This document shows, piece after piece, positions 1 through 7,837 of a DNA stretch of 44,812 nt (the first letter of the stretch is position 1; each line of letters begins with the position of its first letter). Source of the stretch: Desulfobacterales bacterium. Its GTDB lineage: Bacteria; Desulfobacterota; Desulfobacteria; Desulfobacterales; SpSt-501. The notes beneath the pieces are model-generated. The model was not told where the DNA came from, searched no databases, and saw only the letters and a list, made by a program, of their open reading frames with translations. Made by a program: the position numbers and the translations under genes. The stretch spans positions 1 to 44,812 of the forward strand of contig JAUQXK010000081.1 in assembly GCA_030834695.1 (NCBI GenBank), read 5' to 3'.

Positions 1-594
1 CGGGGAATCTTTGGCCTTGATGATGCCCCAGCCCTCTTTGGTGATTCGGATCTGCTCCCAGGCCTCATTGGCCAGGTCGATATAGACAGCCTCGCTGTTT
101 CCGGAATACCGCAGGTGCACATCCTGCTGCGGACCTTCGAAAAGTCCCATACCTTCAAAGTGGCGTTGGGCATCTCGGACAGCCTGTGCCTTGGGCATAC
201 CGCCATAGACCAGATAGAACAGCCACTGCATCCACGTCCTGAAATCGCTGCTTCGTACCGGCCGGGTTTCATAGCGGTCTTCATAGTGAATGGTTGCGAA
301 TGGCACACGTTCAAGGGTGTGGAAGAAATCAGCCTCCTGAGAAGCTGAGAAAATCAGCAGGTCTACGTGCTTGTTGGACCCTGGCCCGGCACAGGCCTTC
401 TCTTCCGGGGCAGCTCCTTTGGGGGCATTTTCTGCCATTTTTTTAAGCCACTGTGTTGCACTGCGTAAGTCATCCTGCATTTCCGACGGCAGCAGTTCAT
501 TCCCTACCTCCGTGCTGGCTTCAGCGTCCGGTTCGGGCTCCTTTGGTTTGGTTTTTTGCTTGAGTTTCTCCTTGAAATCGATAACATCAGCCAT
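1..594 (-). CDS. Primase/helicase-like protein of a mobile element, N-terminal 198 residues (partial, runs off left edge)
   Basis: The frame is open from an ATG at 594 to base 1 with no stop, so the C-terminus lies outside the window. The start has a strong ribosome binding site (TAGGAGG, 8 nt upstream). The N-terminus is lysine-rich and hydrophilic (MADVIDFKEKLKQKTK). It is followed by a region (about residues 100-195) with the pattern EDRYETRPVRSSDFRTWM, then LRYSGNSEAVYIDLANEAW and ITKEGWGII. I recognise this as the lead-in domain of large phage/island proteins annotated as helicase, primase or ATP-binding protein; in those an ATPase/primase core follows. Its place beside a tRNA attachment scar fits a replication gene of an integrative element. 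No catalytic motif lies inside the visible part, so the enzymatic role is inferred from family resemblance only. Confidence 0.65.
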   Translation of the reverse strand, partial: MADVIDFKEKLKQKTKPKEPEPDAEASTEVGNELLPSEMQDDLRSATQWLKKMAENAPKGAAPEEKACAGPGSNKHVDLLIFSASQEADFFHTLERVPFATIHYEDRYETRPVRSSDFRTWMQWLFYLVYGGMPKAQAVRDAQRHFEGMGLFEGPQQDVHLRYSGNSEAVYIDLANEAWEQIRITKEGWGIIKAKDSP

Positions 595-938
595 AAAAAA
601 CGCCTCCTACAGTTTGAGTTGGGTGGTTCGGACCCTGTTCCCAGACCATCTGAGAATCGGACCGGTGCGTTCGCAGAATCGAACGCTCTCAAACTGCTCG
701 GGCGATATGCGGTGTCGTTTTTCGACACGCTTTGTCGTAAAACTGGGCTTTCGATTTTAGGGAAAGAATAGGGGGGCGCCTGGAGGAGAATACGGCGTAA
801 GTTGTGTGTGAATTTGTGTGTGAAAATCCGTCCAAAACCTGCTAAAATTGACAACTATGTAGAAAATGTGCTAAACATAACTTTTTGAAATCGCTAACAT
901 ATTGAAATTTGAGGAAGTCGGAAACTCGGAGGTTCAGT
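595..938. other. Non-coding end of the integrated element, with a short tandem repeat
   Basis: No convincing gene lies between the primase-like start and the tRNA fragment. The stretch is AT-rich near the boundary. It contains a near-perfect tandem repeat at about 800-822 (two copies of TTGTGTGTGAA), which could be an accessory recombinase-binding (arm-type) site; that role is only a guess. The ribosome binding site of the leftward gene lies at 601-607. Confidence 0.35.
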
Positions 939-994
939 CTTAAAATCCCTTGGGACTATGTCCCGTGCGGGTTCGATTCCGGCCCTAGGCACCA
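939..994 (+). pseudogene. 3' fragment of tRNA-Leu(UAA): attachment-site scar
   Basis: From 939 the sequence follows a tRNA-Leu from its anticodon loop (CTTAAAA, anticodon TAA). Next come the 3' anticodon strand TCCCT, a long variable arm (GGGAC/GTCCC), a T-arm with TTCGATT in the loop, the acceptor strand CCTAGGC, the discriminator A and an encoded CCA at 992-994. The expected 5' half (GCCTAGG acceptor strand, D-arm and AGGGA anticodon strand) is absent: the bases before 939 do not pair. One T-stem pair is mismatched (G-G). This is the usual remnant left when an element integrates into a tRNA gene and carries its own copy of the 3' half. Confidence 0.8.
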
Positions 995-999
995 CAAAA

Positions 1000-1042
1000 A
1001 AAACAAGGGCTTAGGAACACTTGACCTGAGCCCTTGTTTTCT
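1000..1042 (+). terminator. Rho-independent terminator behind the tRNA-Leu(UAA) fragment
   Basis: A perfect 12-bp inverted repeat, AAAACAAGGGCT at 1000-1011 and AGCCCTTGTTTT at 1029-1040, is A-rich on one flank and T-rich on the other, so it could terminate in both directions. It sits 6 nt after the tRNA CCA end and was probably the terminator of the original tRNA-Leu gene. Confidence 0.8.
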
Positions 1043-1116
1043 TGTTTAACCCCATTTTTCTAAAATTGTCACCACGTTGTCCCCACTTTCGAAATTTTAT
1101 TAGGGAGGATGTGTAC

Positions 1117-1743
1117 ATGGACGTCAAGACAGCGATTCGCACCCGGCGCAGCGTGCGCAAGTACCAGAACACACCCGTGCCGAAGGAACTCGTTCTGGAG
1201 CTCTTAGAGGCGGCGAACCTGGCGCCTTCGGCCACGAACCGGCAGCCCTGGGAATTTGTGGTAGTCAACCGTTCGTACCTGGACCGGCTCGAAGACATCT
1301 TGAAAGAGGCCTTCCGCGAGCGCGTGGCCGGCGTGAGCGAGGGTGCCATGCGGCAGGCTATCGAGGATCTGTCGCTTCCGGAGGAAGAGGACGGGGACCG
1401 TCTCAAAGCGCTGGGGACCTTTTATCGTACGCTGGGAGGCGCGCCCGTCGCCATCGGCGTGTGCCTGCCCAGGGAGAAAGATCCCTGGGTATGGAAGAAC
1501 AACATCAGCGATTCCGCCGCCGCCATCGAGAACCTGCTCCTGGCCGCCTGGGACCAAGGGCTGGGCACCTGCTGGATGGCCGGGCCGCTCAAAGCCCGGG
1601 CCGACATGATCGCCGCCTTTCTGGGGGTTCCGCCGGATCGTGAGCTCGTGGCGATTGTCACCCTGGGCTACCCGGGCCATCAGCCGCCCATGCCGCCCAA
1701 GAAAGATGTCGCGAATAAAACCAGATGGCTCGGGTTTGATTGA
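1117..1743 (+). CDS. Nitroreductase family protein
   Basis: A 208-residue FMN-dependent nitroreductase-fold protein. The opening MDVKTAIRTRRSVRKY and the following APSATNRQPWEFVVV are the classic FMN-binding start of this family (arginine pair, then S-x-x-N-x-Q-P-W). A later GLGTCWMAG segment is the second cofactor region. The family reduces nitro groups, quinones or flavins with NAD(P)H; the substrate cannot be read from sequence. I chose the ATG at 1117 because AGGGAGG lies 8 nt upstream and the family motif starts immediately; an in-frame upstream extension to 1042 would cross the tRNA terminator. It stands alone between the island boundary and the minus-strand catabolic block. Confidence 0.9.
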   Translation: MDVKTAIRTRRSVRKYQNTPVPKELVLELLEAANLAPSATNRQPWEFVVVNRSYLDRLEDILKEAFRERVAGVSEGAMRQAIEDLSLPEEEDGDRLKALGTFYRTLGGAPVAIGVCLPREKDPWVWKNNISDSAAAIENLLLAAWDQGLGTCWMAGPLKARADMIAAFLGVPPDRELVAIVTLGYPGHQPPMPPKKDVANKTRWLGFD

Positions 1744-2094
1744 TGGTCAGCCGCTGCCGCAACGATTAGCAAAATTTCTCACTCACACCTTTCAAATTAA
1801 GCCATCTGTTTTCACTAAATCGAGGCAGGATGCCGAGGTGAACGTCGCCATGCAGGCAAACGTCGAAGGCTGAGGTTCGAACCAGGAAGACGGGCAAGAG
1901 TACATAAAGGCATTTCACAAGAAAACGGCGTCGACGAATCCCACCTCAAAATGGCGCCTTTTGTCTTGGCAAATCATCGAAAGGGCTCATACGATCGCTT
2001 TTTTAACTCCATGCGCTGCACCGCGCTAGACGGCGAGAAATTCAACCGCCGGAACATCAGCAAGCAGCGCAACCCAGCCCGTAAACAAGGATTC
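1744..2094. other. Intergenic stretch with no recognisable feature
   Basis: This 350-nt gap separates the nitroreductase from the convergent thioesterase gene. Short reading frames exist on both strands but none has a plausible ribosome binding site or a recognisable product. I see no clear terminator hairpin. Confidence 0.5.
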
Positions 2095-2517
2095 TCAAAG
2101 CAGCATGTAAGTGACTTGGGCCACGGCCACCTGCTGGCCCGTCTCGTCGAACAGGTCGACGGCTACCGGGCAGAGGGTGCGGCCGAATTTGATCACCTTC
2201 GCCTCTGCGGTCACGTCGGTCAGGCAGGCGGCGAGGAAGCGGATGTTCATGTCGGTGGTGGTCAGGCGCGTGTCCGGGCCGGTGCGGGTCAGGATTGCAA
2301 AACACGCCGTGCTGTCGGCGATCGTCATCAGCAGGCCGCCGTGAAAGGATTCGAACACGCCGTCGTATTTCAGGCTGCGCGGCGTCCGGGATACGCAGGT
2401 GCCGTCGCTGAAGCGCACGATTTCAAGACCCAGGGTGGCGACGATGGGGATGCGCTGGATCCTGGCGAGAAGGGCGCTTTGCCGTTCTTGGTCTTCGGGA
2501 CTCACGCGGTGCGCCAC
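2095..2517 (-). CDS. PaaI-type hotdog-fold thioesterase
   Basis: A 140-residue protein with the hallmark of PaaI/YbgC-type acyl-CoA thioesterases: the segment YDGVFESFHGGLLMTIADS, containing the hotdog helix with HGG and the acidic D, then TTTDMNIRFLA in the core strand. These enzymes hydrolyse acyl- or aryl-CoA to the free acid and CoA and often protect catabolic pathways from CoA trapping. It starts with GTG 8 nt after the stop of the acyl-CoA dehydrogenase gene and is the last gene of the minus-strand catabolic block, so it probably acts on the same CoA esters. Confidence 0.88.
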   Translation of the reverse strand: MAHRVSPEDQERQSALLARIQRIPIVATLGLEIVRFSDGTCVSRTPRSLKYDGVFESFHGGLLMTIADSTACFAILTRTGPDTRLTTTDMNIRFLAACLTDVTAEAKVIKFGRTLCPVAVDLFDETGQQVAVAQVTYMLL

Positions 2518-2525
2518 GGGCGAGC

Positions 2526-3668
2526 CTATCTCAGCAGGTTGCGCGCGACGATGGTCTTTTCGACTTCCTTGGTCCCTTCATAAATTTCGAGGATCTTGGC
2601 GTCGCGGTAAAGGCGCTGGACCTTGTATTCGTCGATGTACCCGTAGCCGCCGTGCAGCTGCAGGGCCTCGTCGGCACAGAAAACAGCGGTTTGCCCGGAA
2701 AACCATTTGGCCATGGCCACCAGTCCGTGATCGAGTTTGCCGCGGTCCGCCCCCCAGGCCGCTTCGTAATATAGATTGCGGGATGCCCGGATGCGGGTGG
2801 CCATTTCGGCAACCTTGAACTGGGTGGACTGGAAGGCCGCCAAGGGCTGGCCGAACTGGACCCGGCCTTTGACATGACGTACGGCCTCCTCCAGAGCCGC
2901 GCGCGAAAGCCCCACGGCCTGGGCGCAGACATGCAGCCGGGTGTGGTTGAAGAACGCCATCAGTTGGGAAAAGCCTTCGCCCTCGACCCCGACCAGGTTC
3001 GCGGCCGGGACGCGCAAGTCCTTTAATACCAGCTCCGCCGTGTCCGATGCCCGAATGCCGAGTTTGCCATGGATCTTGATGGCCTTGTAGCCGGGAGTGG
3101 CGGTCGGCACAAGAATGAAGCTGTGGCGTTTGTGGCGGGAAGGGTGATCCGGATCGGTCAGGCAGAAGACGTTGATGTACCGGGCGATGGTGCCGTTTGT
3201 GGCGAACATCTTGGACCCGTTGATGACCCACTCATCGCCGTCTTTCACGGCGATCGTGGCGGCCATGGTGACGTCGCTGCCGGCATCCGGCTCGGTGATG
3301 GCCGTGCCGATGATGGCCTGTCCCTCCGCCAGCTGAGGCAGGACGGTTTTCTTCTGGTTTTCGCTGCCGAACATCTGAATCAGCTCGGCCCCGAAGGTGG
3401 CCGACAAAATCGCGGCGCCGATGCCCGGCTCCACGGCCCAGAACTCCTCGTTGATCAGACAGTGCTCCAGAAAGCCGTACCCGAGCCCGCCGTATTTCTT
3501 ATCGATGAAGACCCCAACGAAGCCGAGCTCGCAGGCTTTTCTCCACAGGTCGAGATCGAATTTTTCCTCGCGATCGAATTCGCGGGCGCGCTCCGGAAAC
3601 TCTTTGACAGCGAAGCTGCGGGCGGCCTTGGCGATGTCCTGCTGTTCCTTGTTGAGCGAAAAGTCCAT
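2526..3668 (-). CDS. Acyl-CoA dehydrogenase
   Basis: A 380-residue flavoprotein of normal length for the family. It opens MDFSLNKEQQDIAKAARSFA (the N-terminal helical domain), has the FAD/substrate region ITEPDAGSD near residue 120, and ends with LHGGYGYIDEYKVQRLYRD and ILEIYEGT. The Glu of IYEGT matches the usual catalytic base of medium/short-chain acyl-CoA dehydrogenases. It oxidises an acyl-CoA to the 2-enoyl-CoA and passes electrons to electron-transfer flavoprotein. It lies 22 nt after the acyl-CoA ligase gene and 8 nt before the thioesterase gene in the same operon. Chain length and substrate cannot be determined from motifs. Confidence 0.95.
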   Translation of the reverse strand: MDFSLNKEQQDIAKAARSFAVKEFPERAREFDREEKFDLDLWRKACELGFVGVFIDKKYGGLGYGFLEHCLINEEFWAVEPGIGAAILSATFGAELIQMFGSENQKKTVLPQLAEGQAIIGTAITEPDAGSDVTMAATIAVKDGDEWVINGSKMFATNGTIARYINVFCLTDPDHPSRHKRHSFILVPTATPGYKAIKIHGKLGIRASDTAELVLKDLRVPAANLVGVEGEGFSQLMAFFNHTRLHVCAQAVGLSRAALEEAVRHVKGRVQFGQPLAAFQSTQFKVAEMATRIRASRNLYYEAAWGADRGKLDHGLVAMAKWFSGQTAVFCADEALQLHGGYGYIDEYKVQRLYRDAKILEIYEGTKEVEKTIVARNLLR

Positions 3669-3690
3669 ACCGTCCTCATAATGGGCTGGA

Positions 3691-5184
3691 TCAGCCCTTG
3701 TCTCTCAGGGTTCGCTTCAGGATTTTGCCGGTCGCGCTCTTGGGCAGTTCCGATACGAAATCCACCCGAGCCGGGGCCTTGTAAGCGGCCATGTGGCTGC
3801 GGCAGTACGCAATGATTTCCTCGCCGGTGGCCCGGGCGCCCTCTCTCAGCACGATGGCCGCTATGACCATTTCACCCTTTTCCGGATGAGACTTGCCGTA
3901 GACGGCGATTTCCTGGATGGCGGGGTGCTTGTACAGAAACTGCTCCACTTCGGCGGGCCAGACCTTGAACCCGGACACGTTGATCATGTCTTTGACCCGG
4001 TCGACAATGAAGACATAGCCTTCGTCGTCCATCATGCCGATGTCGCCGGAATGCAGCCATCCGCTGCGCAGCGCCTGGCGCGTTTCGCCGGGCTTGTTCC
4101 AGTACCCCTGCATGACCCCCGGCCCCTTGATGCAGATCTCTCCCCATTGGCCGAGCGGCAGTTCGTTGTCATCGGTGTCCAAGATGCGAATTTCGGTGTT
4201 TTCGATCGGGGTGCCAACGCTGCCGAACTTGTGGCGGAAGTCGTGGTTATAGCAGGCAAAGGGCGAGCACTCGGTCAGGCCGTAGCCTTCGTAGACCGGA
4301 CGGCCGAATCGCTCGGTCCAGCGCGCGGATATTTCACGCGGCATGGTCGAGGCGGCCGAAAATTCGTAGCGAATGGACGTCAGTGCCGCATCCGGAAGCG
4401 ACATGTTCAGCAAACCGATGTAAATGGTCGGCACGGCGAAGAACATGGTTACGCGGTCCCTGCGGATGGATTCCAGGGCCGGCTCCGGCGCGAACCGGCG
4501 ATGCAGCACCAGCGTCGCACAGGCCTGGAACGTGGCGTTCATGATGAAGTTCTGGCCGAAGACGTGGAATACCGGCAGGAACAGGATCATTCGGTCGTCG
4601 CGGGTGAATCCCGAATGGTGCACCGTGGCCCAGGCGTTGGAGACGACGTTGCCGTGCGAAAGCGTTGCTCCCTTGGGGAACCCGGTGGTGCCCGAGGTGT
4701 AGAGCAGTACGGCCGGATCGTTCGGGTTCATGTCGGCCAGCGCGCGCCGATCCGACCCCTGTTCAAGCCATTCATCCAGAGTGGGATGCCCCTGCGGGTC
4801 CCCTTCGCAGACGATCACCTGCTTCACGCTGGGGCATTCCGTCAGGGGAATGTTGGGCAGCAATTCTCCGGTCGTAAAAATCAACGCCGAACCGGAATCA
4901 TTGAGAATGTAATTGAGTTCCTCGGATTTGTACATGGAGTTGACGGACAGCGCGATGGCGCCGATTTTCACGGTGGCCAGATAGCAGATGACGAACTGAG
5001 GGATATTCGGAAGGTAAAGCGCCGCGCATTTTCCGTTGCCGAGGCCGTTGGCTTTAAGCGCATTCGCCAGGCGGTCGATGCGCGCGTTCAAGTCCCGGTA
5101 AGTCAGCGTGGCGCCTTCGAAAAGGATGGCCGGTTTATCGGGGAAGAATTTTGCGGCGCGTTCGACATGTTGGGCGATGTTCAT
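3691..5184 (-). CDS. AMP-forming acyl-CoA synthetase (FadD-like)
   Basis: A 497-residue member of the acyl-adenylate-forming family. The phosphate-binding loop YTSGTTGFPKG is canonical. It is followed by YGLTECSP (A5), SGWLHSGDIGMMDDEGY (A7), VDRVKDMINVSGFKVWPAEVE (A8 hinge) and PKSATGKILKR (A10) with the catalytic lysine. It activates a carboxylic acid with ATP and CoA. The ATG at 5184 has GGAG 8 nt upstream. It is the second of two tandem ligase genes in the block, 35 nt after the first and 22 nt before the acyl-CoA dehydrogenase gene. Unlike its neighbour, all its core motifs are standard. Confidence 0.93.
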   Translation of the reverse strand: MNIAQHVERAAKFFPDKPAILFEGATLTYRDLNARIDRLANALKANGLGNGKCAALYLPNIPQFVICYLATVKIGAIALSVNSMYKSEELNYILNDSGSALIFTTGELLPNIPLTECPSVKQVIVCEGDPQGHPTLDEWLEQGSDRRALADMNPNDPAVLLYTSGTTGFPKGATLSHGNVVSNAWATVHHSGFTRDDRMILFLPVFHVFGQNFIMNATFQACATLVLHRRFAPEPALESIRRDRVTMFFAVPTIYIGLLNMSLPDAALTSIRYEFSAASTMPREISARWTERFGRPVYEGYGLTECSPFACYNHDFRHKFGSVGTPIENTEIRILDTDDNELPLGQWGEICIKGPGVMQGYWNKPGETRQALRSGWLHSGDIGMMDDEGYVFIVDRVKDMINVSGFKVWPAEVEQFLYKHPAIQEIAVYGKSHPEKGEMVIAAIVLREGARATGEEIIAYCRSHMAAYKAPARVDFVSELPKSATGKILKRTLRDKG

Positions 5185-5219
5185 CTCTGGATCTCCAATC
5201 TATCGCGTCCGCAGGGCCC

Positions 5220-6875
5220 TCATACTTCCTTGCGCCGCTTTTCCTCATCCCGAATTTCGCGGCGCAGCAGCTTGCCGACCTTGGACTTGGGAAGCATGTC
5301 GCGGAACTCGATGTAATGCGGTATTTTGTAAGGGGCGAGCGTGTTGCGGCACCACTTGATGAGGTCGTAGCCGCTGATGCCCTTGACGTCCTGCTTGAGC
5401 ACGACGTAAGCCTTGATGCGTTCGCCGACTTTCGCGTCCGGCACGCCCACCACGCAGGTAGCCATGACCGCCGGGTGCTCCTGGAGAGCGGATTCGACTT
5501 CCGAGGCGGAGATGCGATAGCCCTTGTGTTTGATGGTATCCACCGTGCGGTCCACGAAGAAGAGGTTGCCCTCGGCATCCATGGACATGATGTCGGATGT
5601 GCGGTACCAGGTTTCGCCGTCGATCTGCACGAAGGCGGCCGCGGTTTCCTCCGGCTTGTTGAGATAGGCCCTCACCATGTGGGGCGCCGATACCAGCAAC
5701 TCTCCGGGTTCTCCGGTTCCGACTTCCCTGAGCTCGATCGGGTCGACGAGCTTGACCTTCTTGCTGGGCACCACCCGTCCCACGCTCTTTGGTGGGTTGT
5801 CGCGGTCCACCGGGCACATCGCCACCCCACCGCAGGTTTCGGTAGCGCCGTAGCCCTGGCGGATGGGGTGGCCGAATTTTTCCTGCCAGCGCCGGCCCAA
5901 GTCCGTCGGCAGAACATCCCCGCCGCTGAAGCAGTATTCTAGTGAGCTAAGATTGTACTGGTTCAGGCGTGAATGCTCGAGAATCATGCGGTAGAGAGCC
6001 GGCACGCCGATCATGGTTCGGGCGTGGAAACGCTGGATGGCATCAAAGGCCGCGTCCAGGTTGATGCGCGGCTGGATGATCAGGGATCCGCCCACCATAA
6101 GTGTGGCCAGGCTGCAGGTCTGGCCCAGCACGTGGAAGAGAGGGGCGTTGCCCATGACCACGTTGTCCTCCGGAGCGAAGAGCGGCGCGCTGACCCGGAT
6201 CTGTTCGTCGGCGGACACCAGGAAGAACGCATGCGAAATGGGCACTCCTTTGGGAAACTTGGTGGTTCCGCCGGTGTAAAGAATCTCGGCCGTGTCGCTG
6301 CCGCCGGGCGCGTCGGCGTCCGGAAGCGGCTTGCCGATGGAGCCCGCGACCAGGCGGTGGAAGGCGTGCGCGTTTCCGCTGCGTTGGGTTCGGCCCCGCG
6401 GCACCACATCGAAGAGGTAGCCGAAAGCCCGCTTCCAGGCGGGCAGCAGGTCGGCCATGTTGGAAAAGATGACCCGCTTCAACCCCGTCTGGGGCAGGGC
6501 GCTGCTGACATACCCGAAGTTGGTGTCGGCGCAGACGATGGTTTCGGCGCCGCTGTCGTTGGCGATGTAGATGATGTCGTGCGGCGTGTAAATCGGAGTG
6601 ATCGGTACGACCACTGCGCCGAGGCGCTGGACCCCCAGCCAGGCCACCACCCATTGGATACCGTTGGGGATATAAAGCATCACCTTCTGGCCGGCCGTCA
6701 CCCCCAGGCCGGCCAAGGCAGCGGCAAAGGCCTCGGCCAGCTGCTTGACGCGCCGATAGGAAAACCGGCTGCCTAGATAGAGCACCGCCGGGTGGGCCCT
6801 GCGCCGTTCGGCGGTCTCGGCAAAAACAGAATAGATTGACTGCTTACTCAGGTCCAGCATACCTGCCATCTGCAC
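5220..6875 (-). CDS. AMP-forming acyl-CoA synthetase with atypical core motifs
   Basis: A 551-residue acyl-adenylate-forming ligase. The phosphate loop reads YTGGTTKFPKG where the family normally has TSGTTGxPKG, and the A7 motif reads WYRTSD instead of the usual TGD. The other motifs are intact: YGATETCGG (A5), VDRTVDTIKHKGYRISASEVE (A8) and PKSKVGKLLRR with the A10 lysine. It is therefore probably active, perhaps with shifted substrate preference. The first start is GTG at 6875; ATGs at 6869 and 6860 are also possible and none has a strong ribosome binding site. It is the first enzyme gene downstream of the ABC transporter, after a 170-nt gap. Confidence 0.9.
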   Translation of the reverse strand: MQMAGMLDLSKQSIYSVFAETAERRRAHPAVLYLGSRFSYRRVKQLAEAFAAALAGLGVTAGQKVMLYIPNGIQWVVAWLGVQRLGAVVVPITPIYTPHDIIYIANDSGAETIVCADTNFGYVSSALPQTGLKRVIFSNMADLLPAWKRAFGYLFDVVPRGRTQRSGNAHAFHRLVAGSIGKPLPDADAPGGSDTAEILYTGGTTKFPKGVPISHAFFLVSADEQIRVSAPLFAPEDNVVMGNAPLFHVLGQTCSLATLMVGGSLIIQPRINLDAAFDAIQRFHARTMIGVPALYRMILEHSRLNQYNLSSLEYCFSGGDVLPTDLGRRWQEKFGHPIRQGYGATETCGGVAMCPVDRDNPPKSVGRVVPSKKVKLVDPIELREVGTGEPGELLVSAPHMVRAYLNKPEETAAAFVQIDGETWYRTSDIMSMDAEGNLFFVDRTVDTIKHKGYRISASEVESALQEHPAVMATCVVGVPDAKVGERIKAYVVLKQDVKGISGYDLIKWCRNTLAPYKIPHYIEFRDMLPKSKVGKLLRREIRDEEKRRKEV

Positions 6876-6908
6876 GGTGGGAAGATTTAGTATAAAAATT
6901 CAAAAATA

Positions 6909-6960
6909 CGAATATCGAATGACCCCAATCCGAAACGAGTTTTCTATGTTTTGATATTCG
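6909..6960. repeat. AT-rich inverted repeat between livF and the ligase gene
   Basis: CGAATATC at 6909-6916 is mirrored by GATATTCG at 6953-6960, within a 100-nt AT-rich stretch of similar short words (TTCGAATTTCG, TTTCG). It sits in the only sizeable gap between the transporter and enzyme halves of the block. It could be a dispersed repeat or part of a promoter region for the ligase genes. There is no second copy in the window. Confidence 0.4.
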
Positions 6961-7045
6961 AATTTCGTGTTTCGATTTTAAGTCAACAAAAAACGGCCGG
7001 ATCAATTGCAACGGTTGGAGGCGAATTCACGGGGGGTGCCCCGGC

Positions 7046-7837
7046 TCATATCCCGAAATAGGCTGACTTGATTTCCGGGTTTTCCATCAATTGGGCGCCG
7101 GTCCCCGCCAGCGCGAGCATGCCGTTTTCGACCACATAGCCCCGGTCGATCACCGGCAGAACCGGTCGTGCGAATTGCTCGCTCAACAGAACCGTAATCC
7201 CGTAGTGCTGCTTCAGGTTGACGATCGCCTCCATGACGGCCTGCTGCATCAGCGGGCTCAACCCGAGCAGCGGTTCGTCCAGCAGCAACAGCTTGGGCTG
7301 CGCCACCAGCGCCATGCCGATCGCGAGCATCTGCTGCTCCCCGCCGCTCATGAACCCCGCCCTGCGTGCCTTCAGCCGGGCCAGGTGCGGGAACAGCTCG
7401 AAAACATAGGCGATGGTGTCCCGGACTTCCGCGCGCGGCCGCAAGTATCCCGCAATCCGCAGGTTTTCCAGGACGCTGCTTTCAGAAAACACCGGGTGCC
7501 GCTCGCGCGAAAGCACGATGCCTTTCTTGACCCGCTCGCTGGGCGGGCTCTCCGTAATTTCCTCGCCGTTGAGAATAACGCTTCCATAGAGCGTGATCCG
7601 TTCGCCGCCGCGGCGCTTCTCCTTGGTGCGCATGTCGATGATGAGCCCCGAGAGCGCGTTCATCAAAGTGGTTTTGCCAGCGCTGTTGGAGCCGATCACG
7701 CCGACGATCTCGCCGGCATACACCTCCAGGCTCAGGCCGTTGATGGCCAGCGCATTCTCGAAGAAAACCATCAACTCCCGCACCTCGAGCAGCGGCCGGG
7801 CCGGGGCCGGTTCGGCAGAGGAATTGGTCGTGTTCAC
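7046..7837 (-). CDS. livF: Branched-chain amino acid-type ABC transporter, ATP-binding protein LivF
   Basis: A 263-residue ATPase. Walker A is GSNSAGKTT, the signature is MSGGEQQM and Walker B is LLLLDEP. The LivF-like end VLLSEQFA has no H-loop histidine, as is usual for LivF. The GTG start at 7837 overlaps the stop of livG (GTGA), so translation is coupled. It supplies one of the two nucleotide-binding subunits at the cytoplasmic face of the membrane. With acyl-CoA ligase genes downstream, the cargo is more likely an organic acid than leucine; that is inference from context, since Liv-type systems also carry amides and aromatic acids. Confidence 0.93.
   Translation of the reverse strand: MNTTNSSAEPAPARPLLEVRELMVFFENALAINGLSLEVYAGEIVGVIGSNSAGKTTLMNALSGLIIDMRTKEKRRGGERITLYGSVILNGEEITESPPSERVKKGIVLSRERHPVFSESSVLENLRIAGYLRPRAEVRDTIAYVFELFPHLARLKARRAGFMSGGEQQMLAIGMALVAQPKLLLLDEPLLGLSPLMQQAVMEAIVNLKQHYGITVLLSEQFARPVLPVIDRGYVVENGMLALAGTGAQLMENPEIKSAYFGI

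Larger units (their letters stand above)
1..994. mobile_element. End of an integrative element inserted at tRNA-Leu(UAA)
   Basis: The interval from the left edge to 994 reads as the terminal part of an integrated island. It contains a phage/island-type primase-helicase-like gene transcribed away from the boundary, a non-coding stretch of about 340 nt, and then a tRNA-Leu(UAA) gene that begins abruptly at its anticodon loop (939). Integrases that use tRNA genes normally rebuild a full tRNA at one end and leave a 3' fragment at the other; this is the fragment end. The integrase and the intact tRNA would lie to the left, outside the window, so the size and type of the element cannot be judged. 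Confidence 0.7.

Noticed and set aside
1011-1406. Minus-strand frame opposite the nitroreductase
   Set aside because: It is antisense to a well-supported gene, runs through the tRNA terminator and has a low-complexity Ser/Arg composition.
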